This document shows, in pieces, positions 51,336 through 61,949 of a stretch of 64,000 bases of DNA (positions are counted from its first letter, which is position 1; each line of letters starts with the position of its first letter). The notes beneath the pieces are model-generated. The model was not told the origin of the DNA. It did no database searches and was given only the letters and a program-made list of their open reading frames with translations. This stretch comes from Rhipicephalus microplus (Eukaryota; Arthropoda; Arachnida; Ixodida; Ixodidae). The stretch covers positions 11,136,001 to 11,200,000 of the forward strand of contig NC_134701.1 in NCBI RefSeq assembly GCF_043290135.1. Reading direction: 5' to 3'. Both the position numbers and the translations under genes were made by a program.

Positions 51336-51810
51336 TTCAAACCAACTAGCCCAAATCGCCATTCTTCTTCAAGGCATGTCCCTTGACTCGCCCTGAAGTA
51401 CCATCCTACTCCCGAGGATACGCTCGGCGTTCACCTCCAACAATGCCCTTCCGTAACACTTCGGAATGGCGAACACCCGACGACCGGCCTATTTGTTTTT
51501 CCGGCCACCAGCCTGGGCACGTTTCTCGCTATTTCCGCCGCCGTTGGTCAAACCAACCACGTTAGACTTTCTCTACCTCGGCGCTCATGCATCCGACGAC
51601 CCCTCGACGTGCAGTCGCGGCATCCTTCAATTTCTATTCGTCGTCATCTTACGAGCCTTCCACTGACGCCCCTTTGCCCGGTCGCCGCTACCCTGACACC
51701 CCTTCGTCCTGTCGCCGCAGCTCTCGCTCCCCTTCGCCGCTACGTCGCCAATCCCGCTCTCCGCCACCTCGGCGCTTTTCCTCGCCGAGCTTCTCTGGAC
51801 GACAGCAGCA

Positions 51811-51817
51811 GGAAAAC
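51811..51817 (+). promoter_or_regulatory. Predicted -1 frameshift site (GGAAAAC) at the E gag-pol junction
   Basis: The gag frame reads GAA AAC TAG. The pol frame (-1) reads GGA AAA CTA GAT ATT and is open into the protease. The position relative to the gag stop is the same as in D, although the heptamer is less canonical. Confidence 0.65.
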
Positions 51818-54800
51818 TAGATATTGTAGCTTATAGAGGTGAAGCTGCAATACCAATGACGGCCGAAAATCCTCTACTGACGCTTCCCACGCACCATAGC
51901 CTGCTTGAAGTACAAGGCGACCATGTTTCTGTGGCCGCCCTCATTGACACAGGTGCGCACTTGTCTATTATGAGCGCTTCTCTACGCTGCCGCTTACAAA
52001 AGATTATGACGCCATCTACGACGCAGGCAATACGTGTTGCCGATGGCGGTACTGTACCAGTAATCGGAATGTGCACTGCTCGTGTCAGCATTGCCGCTCG
52101 TCACGCCGTGGTCTTTTGCCGTGCTAGCCTGCTGTCCTCATGACCTCATACTTGGCCTTGATTTCCTTTTGGCACACTCGGCCTTAATTGATTGTTCGTC
52201 TGATACCCTCAGCCTTGATCTACCAATCTTTGCCGACTACTCTGCAAAGCCCACCAGCCGCTTGAGCCCAACCACTTTCGTTCGCCTGCCACCTCGAGCC
52301 GTCACGTACGTGTCTTTGTCATCGACCCCTACCGTTCCTGACGGTGATTATATCGTTACGCCAATTACTGACGTTCGGCTGACGCGCAGTGTTACTGTGC
52401 CCTATACCATGGCGACCATAGCGGATAACTGTGTGTTACTTCCGCTCCTTTACTTTAGTTTCACCCCTCAAGTGTTGCCCTGCCAGATGTCTCTAGCCCA
52501 GCTAACTACCATTACAGAGGACGATGTCAGTGTTGTCGCTGTATCTGCTCTTGATCGAAGCGCAGTCTCACGGTCACCCAGCTCAGACGATGGTATTTTT
52601 CGAAACATGATTGGATCGGAGCTGCCGCCTCACGAGGCCGACGCTCTCTGCGAAGTTTTGGCCTCATACAGTGACATCTTCGACACTGACGATCGTCCCT
52701 TGGGCCACACTAAAATTGACACTCACCGAATCAACACTGGTGACTCTGCGCCCATTCACCGTCGGCCGTATCACGTGTCAGCGTCCGAGCGAAAAGTGAT
52801 TCAGAAAGAAGTGGCCAAAATGCTTACGAAAAACGTAATCGAATCATCAACGAGCTCTTGGGCATCTCCCGTGGTATTAGTAAAAAAGAAAGACGGCTCA
52901 TGGCGTTTCTGCGTTGATTATCGCCACCTCAACAAAATTACCAAAAAAGACGTGTACCCTCTACCACGCATTCACGATGCCCTTCATTGCCTCCATGGCG
53001 CCACCTTCTTTTCATCTCTCGATCTCCGATCTGGCTACTGGCAAGTTGCTGTAGATTACATGGACCGAGAAAAGACCGCCTTCGTTACCCCTGACGGTCT
53101 TTACCAATTCAAGGTCATGCCATTCGGGCTCTGCAACGCTCCAGCGACCTTCGAGAGAATGATGGACACGCTCCGACAAGGATTTAAATGGTCGACATGT
53201 TTGTGTTGCCTGGACGACGTGATCATTTTCTCACGTACCTTTGCAACCCACCTTGAACGCCTTTCGACCATTCTATCCATATTTCGACGGGCCGGCCTGC
53301 AGCTCAATTCCTCCAAGTGCCACTTCGGTCTTCGTCAGATTACCGTATTGGGTCACCTTGTTGACGCTGCCGGCGTACGGCCAGACCCGGCGAAAGTACG
53401 CGCTGTAACAAACTTCCCAGTCCCACGCTCTGTCCATGATGTTCGCAGTTTTGTGGGCCTCTGCTCCTACTTTCGCCGGTTCGTGAGAAACTTTGCGGCA
53501 CTCGCACGGCCACTCACCGACCTTCTCAAGCAAGACGTCCCATCTTCTTGGGGCCCTCCTCAAGCTGACGCCTTCTCTCAGCTGATCACCGCTCTAACGA
53601 CACCTCATATTCTTGCACATTTCGACCCCGATGCTCCTACAGAAGTGCGAACAGACGCGAGTGGTCACGGAATCGGTGCAATTTTGGCGCAAATTCAGTG
53701 GGGCAACGACGGTGTAATCGCGTACGCAAGCCGTCTGTTTTGTAAGTCTGAACGCAATTATTCTATAACAGAACGGGAATGTCTCGCTCTTGTTTGGGCG
53801 GTTTCGAAATTCCGTCCTTACTTGTATGGCCGCCCTTTCCGTGTCATCACAGATCATCACGCGCTGTGTTGGCTTTCTTCTCTGAAGGACCCCACTGGAC
53901 GACTTGGTCGTTGGGCATTACGCCTACAGGAGTATTCCTACTCGGTTGCTTATAAGTCTGAACGTCTCCATCTGGACGCCGATTGCTAATCCCGCTACCC
54001 TGTTGATCAGCCCGACGAACCAGACATCGAGTCTAGCCTCAGCGTCATGTCAATGTCCCAGTTTCTTCAGATTGGTGATGAAAAACGTTGTTATGCTTCT
54101 CTGCGACAACCTATTGACCGTCTCGAATCTGCTCCGAACGACACGTCACTTCGCATGTACGTCCTCCTGAATGGCACGCTGTACCGTCGTATCCTCCAGC
54201 CAGATGGCCCTGAGCTCCTTCTTGTCGTGCCGAAAAATTTGCGTTCAACCGTGCTGCACGAGCTTCACGATCAACCAACTTCTGGTCATCTGGGTGTATC
54301 TAGGACGTACGACCGCGTGCGTCGCCGCTTCTTTTGGCGCGGTCTCGCCCAGTCCGTTCGCCGTTACGTGTCCTCCTGCGATAAATGCCAACGCAGGAAG
54401 CGACATACTGCGCCCCCGGCTGGACTTCTTCAACAGATCTCCATCCCAACCGAACCTTTCTTCCGTGTTGGTATAGATCTTCTCGGTCCTTTTCCCGAGT
54501 CGAAATCGGGCAACAAGTGGGTCGCCGTTGCTACAGACTACGCGACTAGGTATGCCATCACTCGAGTGCTCCCTACCAGCACCGCTACTGATGTTGCGGA
54601 CTTTTTGCTCCACGACGTCATCCTACACCATGGCGCTCCTCGCCAATTACTCACGGATCGTGGCCGCGCATTTTTGTCCCGTGTGATAAGCGATCTTCGG
54701 CGCTCTTCCTCGACGCGCCATAAGCTGACCACTTCCTACCATCGCCAAACAAATGGCCTTACCGAACGGCTAAATTGGACCCTAACGGAAATGCTCGCGA

Positions 54801-55327
54801 TGTATGTGTCCTCCGACCACCAAGACTGGGACCTGGCGCTACCTCACGTGACCTTCGCGTACAGTTCTTCGCGCCATGACACTACTGGTTATTCACCCTT
54901 TTATTTGCTTTATGGCCGTGATCCGAAGTAACCACTCGACACCCTACTTCCAACCACTACAACGCCGCCAACCGAATATGCACGCGACGCTATTGCTCGT
55001 GCTGACCACGCACGTCAGATCGCCCGCTCTAGATTTTCGGCTTCGCAAGCCACCCAGAAAGGCATCTACGACGGCCGGCATGCTGACTTTCACTTCTCAC
55101 CCGGTTCTCTTGTTCTCATGTGGTGCCCAGTTCGTCGAGTTGGCTTATCAGATAAGTTGTTGTCTCGCTACATGGGTCCTTACCGTATCATCCGACAAGT
55201 AACCGACGTAACCTATGAGATCATTCCTGCATCTGAGACCACAAGCCTGCCTGCAACCACACCGAGTGATGTTGTGCACGTCATCAAGCTAAAACCTTAC
55301 CACCTGCCTACTGAAGACCGTAGTTAA
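51811..55327 (+). pseudogene. E pol: protease, reverse transcriptase, RNase H, integrase, with disabling changes
   Basis: Protease VAALIDTGAHLSIMS is intact. One extra T near 52117 shifts the frame before [14 protein letters not shown]. Reverse transcriptase motifs are [34 protein letters not shown] and [15 protein letters not shown]. The catalytic box reads CLDDVIIF instead of YLDD. RNase [23 protein letters not shown] at 53987 lies just before the integrase. Integrase: HDQPTSGHLGVSRTYDRVR, CDKCQRRK, LLTDRGRAFL and TNGLTERLNWT, with Pro to Arg in the usual YHPQTNG. TAA 54929 and the GPY module MGPYRIIRQVTDVTYEI follow. It ends at TAA 55325-55327. Confidence 0.9.
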
Positions 55328-55343
55328 TGTGCACCGAGACGGT

Positions 55344-55369
55344 GCTTTTACCGCCGGGGGGGGGGGCAA
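55344..55369 (+). other. E polypurine tract
   Basis: A G-rich run (GCCGGGGGGGGGGGGCAA) directly precedes the 3' LTR. Confidence 0.65.
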
Positions 55370-55521
55370 TGCTACGTAGCTGAAGTATCAGCGGTCAGAA
55401 GGCGACAACGAGGAAGGGGTCTATCGGTTGTGTGTGCTGTCTTCCATCTTAGTCGATGCCGTAAGCATCAGTTTGAATATAAATTTTAAACAGAGACACC
55501 TCGTGTCATTTTTACGTAACA
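55370..55521 (+). repeat. E 3' LTR (152 bp)
   Basis: Copy of 50132-50283 with about a dozen differences. Confidence 0.93.
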
Positions 55522-56477
55522 ATATATTGAACATCTTTCGCATTGTACCCATAGCTCGTTTAGATGAGCTTCTTACTTTTATGAAGCGAGCTTGGATTGA
55601 ACGAAGAAGCTCGCCAGGTCTTTGATTTTCAGGAAACCGCGCCTCAACAACAACGAAAAAGGAGGGCCTACATACGTTCGCTTGCGGATGGCTCTCTGTG
55701 CAGTGCCCAACTATGGCCGGTGCGGCGACGGGGGCGCTGGTGGCGGCGTATTTTGCAGCGTCGCCTGGGCAGAGTCTGACGTCTATGTTACAATCTGTTA
55801 AAAAAGGCAATACTGCTTACGTTTTTTTTTCGCTATGACCAGCATTCATTGCCTACTTCACTTGCACAGGTTTTATCGCTGCAGCCAGTCTCGAACATCG
55901 ACGCACTTACAATCATGCAATCCTCTTACATAAATAGGTTAGTTCACACTGGCTCGAGTGTTCCAGCACCCATCCCCTTCGTTGCATCTTCTGCACACCG
56001 TACCCGATCATTTGTTCCTCTAAAAATATTGTGCCCTTTAGATCGATCAGGAATTGTGCTCATTTTCTTTTGCTTGTCTTTTGCTCTTCCACAGATTGTG
56101 CATCTTTAGAATGAGCTTGATGCGCATCTGCGCAGACTCGATGCTAAAAAAACTAGAAAAAAGAATCACATCAACGTGTATTTTGTTAAAATGTATTTTT
56201 TCTAGGTGCTATACATTTGTATTTACACTTGCTATGTCTCGAAAACTTAGAAGGCAGTATTTGTAAACAAATAACATTAACACATGCTGCTATCAGGTTA
56301 ACTGCTCCGCCTTTTCAGGAAACATTTTATTTTTTTTTTCAAATTTGAAGAATCAAATCTCTATTCCCACCAACTCTTGAATCTTCATTCTCTTGCGGCT
56401 ATATTTGTTATTTATTCGGCATTAAATACGAGCTTCCACACTTGGACGCTTTGTTCCTATTTTCAGTTTTATCCCAT
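55522..56477. other. Unassigned AT-rich sequence
   Basis: No gene, transposon protein or structured repeat is recognised. Confidence 0.35.
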
Positions 56478-57010
56478 TTATAATGTTATGCATTTTTGAT
56501 CACTAACCAAGCTGTTAATGCCTTCGTTGGCTATTCTCATCTCTCTAAGTTTGTCATAAATTCCATCCGTCATAAGAAGATAATCAATGCTCGATTGCCT
56601 GTGTCCGACTTTCCCCATAATTCGCCCCCCCCACTTAGGCCCCGCCTTAAATATCCCAATACGATGTTGCTCGCAGAGATCTCTAGCAATAACCGGCGAT
56701 TGGTGTCTGAACAACCGTCAATGCATTTACGATGGAGGTGCAAATGTTGTAGACCCGTGTGCTCAGATTTGGGTTCACCTAAAGAACCCCAGATGGCCGA
56801 AATTTCCGGAGCCCTCCACTACGGCGTCTCTCATAATCATGTGGTGGTTTTGGGACGTTAAATTCTCCATATCAATCAATAAATAACCGTCAATGCTCTC
56901 TATATGAGCATTATTGTCCCCTAGAAGAATTATTCTGGCCCCATGACCAAATTCTTTGACATAAGTGCGTATGCAATTGACTATCTCAAATTCTTTTCCG
57001 TGCAGTTACT
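56478..57010 (-). pseudogene. B5: endonuclease fragment of a diverged family B copy, split by a SINE
   Basis: On the minus strand, right of the SINE, the frame reads FEIVNCIRTYVKEF and GARIILLGDNNAHIESIDG. Left of it, SSIDYLLMTDGIYDKLREMR and GINSLVSDQKCITL are readable. These match the B1/B2 endonuclease (ILGDMNAHIEDIDG, LMSHRMYDKLR). The divergence suggests an older copy or a sister subfamily. Confidence 0.8.
56725..56884 (+). mobile_element. Ruka-like SINE, 5'-truncated
   Basis: Flanked by AACCGTCAATGC at 56713-56724 and 56885-56896. The body contains CCGGAGCCCTCCACTACGGC and ends ATATCAATCAAT. It lies inside the B5 endonuclease sequence. Confidence 0.92.
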
Positions 57011-58080
57011 CCCCGTCTACAAGTAAGCTACATTTAGTCACGTTTTGTTCGCCCTATACTGTGCCAGAAACACACAAGTGCTTAACACGTTTGATTCAGT
57101 CAATCCCATTTCGCTTTGTTATGAATTAGCGTTCGAACACCCCCCCCCCCTTTCCTTTCTGATATGCTTCAGTTGCATTTGAGACGTCCCCCGCTACGCC
57201 ACCGATTACCAAAGAGAGGGAAGACCATTCAACCCCTTTTCTATCCGGTTCCCTCTTGGCTATGTGTCTCAATCACTTCCCACATACAGGGATTCGTGGT
57301 GGGGCCGGGAAGTAAGAGACGCTACGACCTGTTTCTGTTTACTGATTCATTTAATTTATTACTAACTGCAAACATCGTATACCAGCGTAGATCAACCACT
57401 ACACAAAATTATAACACATGATTGAGACACTCGCGACGTTCGACACAGGGCAGGCACATAAAGAAAGTAACTGCAACAATACAAGAAAATGCATATAAAA
57501 ACAAACGACCACACAAATGATGAAGTTATCAATGAATAAAACCACGCAATGTCTCAACGTGCCGCTTCTCTGCCTGCAAAGCTCGTCTAAATAGGGTGCA
57601 TAAAGTTCGTCTCACGAATGGTCCGTGTTGTCAGTCTTCATCGTCTTCGTTGTCTCTCTCAGCGATTTCCATCTTAATCTTCTTTCATAACGTCCCGCAA
57701 TCACTCGCTTCGTCATTTCCCATCTCTAACTTTGATTCCTCGTCATATCATCTCTGCCTCAGTCATCATCTCATCGACTCTCATTGCTATCTCTTCACAC
57801 CGTTATCTTCCTTTTCCATTCCGTCTCTCTACCATCTCGAGCTCATCGCATCGTATCTCTGACTCTCCTCGTATCGTCTCGTAGTCCCTTCTTGTAGGCC
57901 CCGACTCCGCCCTACCGGGGTACCAAACCAATCGCCACCATCGACGCGGCATATTTTCTAGTCAATCGGAGTGTATCATCTTCGACGGCCGCCCCCTCGG
58001 CCCACACCAGTAAAAAACCCTCTCCCAAACAAAGCCAAGCAAGTAACAATGTACAAACTCAAGCCTCAGAGAGAGAGATG
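57011..58080. other. Unassigned sequence with a pyrimidine-rich segment
   Basis: 57630-57890 on the plus strand is rich in TCTC/CATC motifs. TGTGTCTCAATCA (57262) and TGATTGAGACA (57419) form a widely spaced short inverted repeat of unknown meaning. Confidence 0.35.
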
Positions 58081-58559
58081 GGCGAGCTGTCCTAAGACAC
58101 TTTAATTACGGGCGAACAATGGTCCCGATGCTTCCGACAAAGTGCGTCGCCTGTAATGGCCAACGTCCGGAGTTTGCAGTCTTGTGCCGAAAAGTTTTCG
58201 GCCGAACCAATTTCCCCGGTTTCTGGTACTTGATGAGCCGATGTCCAGAACGAGTCTCGACGTTTTCATGCAGCTCGGTGTCTCCCGCGAAATTCTCCGT
58301 AGTCGCCGCTTCTTCGTCATTCAACGCCGCGGGTGGCCATCCGTGCAGAACACAGTAATGAGCCCTGGAGCCACGGTGGCTGACGGAAAGTCAGACCTGA
58401 CCCGGCACAGGCGCTGCGGCAGGGTCGCATTCCTCGAACCAACAAAAGGTGCTCTGCTGCTCCCCCATGCCACAAATCTGAAGGGTGCGCGCGTATTATT
58501 TCCACCGTACACTAGGCCCGTTTACATTGACCCGACGAGGGCGCGTTGAGTCGAAATAA

Positions 58560-58814
58560 ACAGGTTTTCTGGACTCGCCCTCCCCATGTATAAGCGGACG
58601 CGTCGGGGCGGAGAGTCGTCGCGGCGAGTCCCGTCGACCCGGAGACAGGGGGTAGGTTCACCGAACTCGCCGCGCTCAGAAAGGGCATGTATAACCGGTC
58701 GCGCTGAGTTGACAGCTCGTGACCTCTCCCGCCCGTCGCGGTCTCCGCTTCCCCTGTCGTCATCACTCCGACGTTGCTCTTTCTCTGTCGGCCGGTACGC
58801 GCGCGCTAGGCACG
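58560..58814 (+). promoter_or_regulatory. GC-rich promoter-like region with two TATA motifs
   Basis: CATGTATAAGCGGACGCGTCGG (about 58586) and CATGTATAACCGGTCGCGCTGAG (about 58687) are related TATA-plus-GC cassettes. The downstream sequence is CpG-rich and leads to an ATG in the context cacgATGaca. It may be a host promoter or the promoter of an unrecognised element. Confidence 0.35.
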
Positions 58815-58904
58815 ATGACATCCTCGCGGGCTCCACGCACCATGTGGACAGATGATGAAATAACGACGTTGCTAGCTTTAGTCAACGAGAAAAAAACTGA
58901 GTGA
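58815..58904 (+). CDS. Candidate first exon start: Myb/SANT-like (trihelix) N-terminus
   Basis: The short frame MTSSRAPRTMWTDDEITTLL continues ALVNEKKTE and then a stop. The W-T-D-D-E-x3-L-L-x-L-V spacing resembles the first helix of Myb/SANT-like domains found in trihelix factors and Harbinger-type transposon proteins. A weak donor-like GTGATT overlaps the stop. The rest of the domain is absent, so this is either a split exon or a truncated relic. Confidence 0.35.
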   Translation: MTSSRAPRTMWTDDEITTLLALVNEKKTE

Positions 58905-58919
58905 TTTGCTCGATAGCAA

Positions 58920-58952
58920 GCATAACAGAACGAGGACATCGTTCTGTTATGC
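58920..58952. repeat. Short perfect hairpin (14-bp stem, 5-nt loop)
   Basis: GCATAACAGAACGA, loop GGACA, then TCGTTCTGTTATGC. Confidence 0.9.
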
Positions 58953-60223
58953 GGTAAATGCAGATCACTTTTACGTTTAAATCTTGCTTGGCACGTCCTA
59001 CGAGAGCTTGTTGGTTATCGTTCTCACGACCGGCTATTTTGCTCTGCCCGTAGCAGGAAATCGGCTTGTGCACCAGAAATCTCAAATACGTGCACATGAG
59101 CGCTTTAATAAAGTTTCTGGTCACCTCGCCATCAGAATACATTTGCGTAAATTCACAGAATCGTCTACTAGTGCGCAGCATTCCAACTCCGCTTGCATTT
59201 ATTTTGCGTTCTTCACATCCAGGTTCGACTATGAAAAGGCGAATACTTTCGGGTATTTTATTCTTTGTAAGTTTTGTTTTGGGTTTTTTTGAAAGTGGTG
59301 TAAATTGACTTTATCACAAAAATTAAGTGCCTTTACTAATACATGTAGTTTCCCCCAGAGAAAAAGCGTAGTCCAGGGTTGGTTTCGCTCTGAAATATTG
59401 AAATATTATACGCAGTACGGTAAAACGATTCCAGTCGGTAGGAAAAGAACCACATTTACACGCATTCACCACTAGTGTATGTAATGTGCTTTGCGGGGAA
59501 GCAATGCAGTGTTCTTCACCAAAGTAAGAAATTTTTACAGCTTTTCAACTTTTCCAGAGGCAACGCAGCTGCATAGCTTGCTTGCATTGTTGACGGTAAG
59601 TGGTGGAAAAACACGAGTCACGAAGACAGTAGTTTGGAAACGTTGGCACATGAACTTTGAAAAATTTGCAATATTGCTCATGTTCAGGCACTTATCGGTC
59701 TGTGTGGCGCTCCATATAAAAATATACGCTTTGGATCATTTCAAAGGGTGCAGAAACGATATTTATTTCTGTAAGTTTAATACGAATCTTTGTTTTACGC
59801 GGGAAAATATTATTTATATTGAGCTGCCCCCAAGGCTGTCAACGGCGGACCGTAAGCGCACTTCATTGCACCGAGGGTTCCTCGGCAGCCTCCTAAATGC
59901 ACCAAAGCCGGCTTGCTGATTCGTGCTCCATTTTCCTGCGCTTACCACCAGTAATAGAAACAAATTATGCAGCTGCATTATCTCATAAAAAGTTGTAAGA
60001 GCTATAAAAAATGTTTAAATATCGCCCAAGAACAACGCATTGCTTCCCCTCAAAGAACATCTTGAGACAACCTAGTAGCTGTGAACGCGTTGTGCCAAGG
60101 AAACGCTGTGTTCTTCCTACCCACGAGTTTTTTTCACAACCTAGTTATTGGGCGCTGCCTCGATATTTAAATTGCTCTGAGATACTGAGAAACAATACCA
60201 AGACGGGAGCGGAGATAGCCATC
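58953..60223. other. Unassigned AT-rich sequence
   Basis: No gene, transposon protein or repeat boundary recognised. Confidence 0.35.
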
Positions 60224-60405
60224 ATGGTGGCGGAGCGACAACTGCGTAAACAACCGCAGCCCACAGCGGCGAGAGCGCAGGCTTGGAGGAGCGGAAACCG
60301 GTACCGGAAGACGGGCTTTCGGCTCGCCTCGACGCAAAGCGTCGCTGCGATCACCGCTCACCTCAACTCGTACGTGCGAGTTCATATAAACTCGGGCGCG
60401 TCGAG
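60224..60405 (+). CDS. Candidate host first exon (unknown gene)
   Basis: ATG in the context gccatcATGG opens MVAERQLRKQPQPTAARAQA and continues through RYRKTGFRLASTQSVAAI to an AG|GTAAGC donor at 60406. The sequence is GC-rich and basic. A TATA-like CATATAAACTCGGGCGCG sits inside the frame near 60383, so the region could instead be a promoter similar to 58586 and 58687. No family recognised. Confidence 0.3.
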
Positions 60406-60984
60406 GTAAGCTGAACCTGCCACTCAACTCAGCCCGCCCCCGTCGTATCCATGTACAATGGGCTACTATCACACTGTCTGTAGACCACAAGCTCCCACCC
60501 GGTCCTCGTGTTTGCGCGGGGGGGGGGGGGGACCCGCGAGAACAGTAGAAATAATCCTTCCAGTTACTCCACTTCGGAATGCCCATTCGTTACACCGAAG
60601 GTTTTCTTTCCCCTTTTTTTATGCGCGGGTTTAAGAAACGAGCGAAAACATCTTGAAAGGACCGGGGTTCAGTCCATGTTTGCGGGGACGTCGCACATTC
60701 TTCCCAAGTATAATTCAGAATTTATGGTGGCTTTTCCAAGTCTCTTAAGTGTGTTTCTGTAACTGCATACACGCTTATGTGCTCCTTGGCTAACTGCTCC
60801 TCAATCTCTAACCATTTTGCCTTTTTTATACTAGCCTGCATGTTATTCTAACTACTTGCAACATGCGCCTTTTTTCTTCTTTTACATTTTCTCTGGTTTT
60901 TCCTTATACCGCCTGTCAAAGAGTTGTTTTCCTAGTTGTTCCCCTAGTTGTTTTCCTCGTTACCAGCTATCCGACACCGATGTA

Positions 60985-61101
60985 TAGTGTACTAGAATAT
61001 GGGGTAGTGTGTTCAGGAACCCTCTCTCGCCATGCATGGTGTGAAGCAGCGCACGTCGACAAAAAACGGCTTCTCAAGGCGGCGCTGCCGTAGCATGGGC
61101 T
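60985..61101 (-). repeat. Dispersed repeat, inverted copy of 3690-3803
   Basis: Reverse-complement match to 3690-3803. It lies directly upstream of B2. Confidence 0.7.
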
Positions 61102-61801
61102 GGCATGGGCTGGAAAAACAGGTTCAGCCGGTTCAATAGTCGCAAGGCCCAGCTTCAGCGAAGTAGTGGTGGGGCTGGGAGGGGACAAAGCAGCTGGTGT
61201 CACAGGTGCAAGTAGCCCCCAGGTGCAGGACGCTCCAGCTGAAAAGTTACAGCATGTGATAATCGCCGGGGACTCGAATTTAAATCACTGCACAGAAGCC
61301 ATCAAAGAGAGGGTAAGAGGTGACAAGAGGGTTGCAGTAGGGGCGTTGCCAGGCCGCAAGCTGGAAGCAGTCATGAGGCAAGCGAGCGCAAAACTCAAAA
61401 CTACAGCTGATAGACGAAACCTCGTGATAATTTCAGGCGGTTTAAACGATGTCTTCAATGAAGATACAGCAGGACAAGCAACTACACTGGCGAAAGGCGT
61501 CGATGACATGCGCGCCACTTCCCCTGAGGTACAGGTAGCGATATGCACGATACCGGAGGTACCGGTGCGTGATATCAACCTGCAAAGAGCGGTTGTCAAC
61601 GCAAACCAAAAGATATGGCGGATGAGTCGAGTGAAAGACTTTGACGTGGTGAAAATAAACAGAGAGGTGCATAGATGGGGTGGTTTTCAACAAGACAGAA
61701 TTCACTTCAATGGGCGGCTAGGTCATGAGGTGGGCTGGCGACTTGCAGGACGCGCAGTAGCTTTTTTGGGGGGCAAGCGGGCCCTTCGGGGTGCAGGATA
61801 G
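61102..61801 (+). CDS. B2 ORF1: SGNH esterase domain (5'-truncated, otherwise open)
   Basis: The frame is open from about 61102 to TAG 61799-61801. Blocks of the SGNH fold are visible: VIIAGDSNLNHC (nucleophile Ser), IISGGLNDVFNED (Asn) and QQDRIHFNGRLGHEVG (Asp-x-x-His). AICTIPEVPV lies between them. All catalytic residues are retained. No in-frame ATG precedes the domain and the PHD part is missing. It resembles the B1 esterase (IHAGLNDL, ICTVPEVW, DGIHYSG), so both derive from one family with substantial divergence. Partners are the ORF2 protein and element RNA (inference). Confidence 0.8.
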
Positions 61802-61949
61802 CTAGTAACAAGGAAAACAACCAGGGAGAGTCTTTGACAGGTGGTATGGACAGATACGATTCCAAAGTAGCACCAGTGTCTAAGATAGGTAGAGTCCGGG
61901 GCAGAAATAAACGTAGACACGAACGCCAAGACTGTTCAGACCTAGGGTA

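Larger units (their letters stand above)
50363..51820 (+). pseudogene. E gag, broken and interrupted by a palindrome
   Basis: ATG 50363 begins MSQVEQPSSSPPAPTVTS. A frame change and a TAG (50494 region, in ERVSASYRGDPTLML context) interrupt. The capsid part runs LANVLFYLDSPPRVWFETHE, DSFKEKIRDIFGDTVG and SESEKVAHVLKGIADDAFN. The palindrome 51165-51335 follows. The nucleocapsid remnant has a degenerate knuckle CFSGHQPGHVSRYF, in which two Cys are lost, and an Arg/Ser/Pro-rich tail to TAG 51818-51820. The layout parallels D gag. Confidence 0.85.
50132..55521 (+). mobile_element. E: Ty3/gypsy LTR retrotransposon, full length, inactive
   Basis: 152-bp LTRs (TGCTACGTAGC...TACGTAACA) bracket gag and pol, with a tRNA-Ala-like primer site and a G-rich purine tract. 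ATAT flanks both ends (50128-50131 and 55522-55525), a probable 4-bp target duplication. A 171-bp palindrome interrupts gag. LTR divergence is clearly greater than in D, so E is older. Confidence 0.93.
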
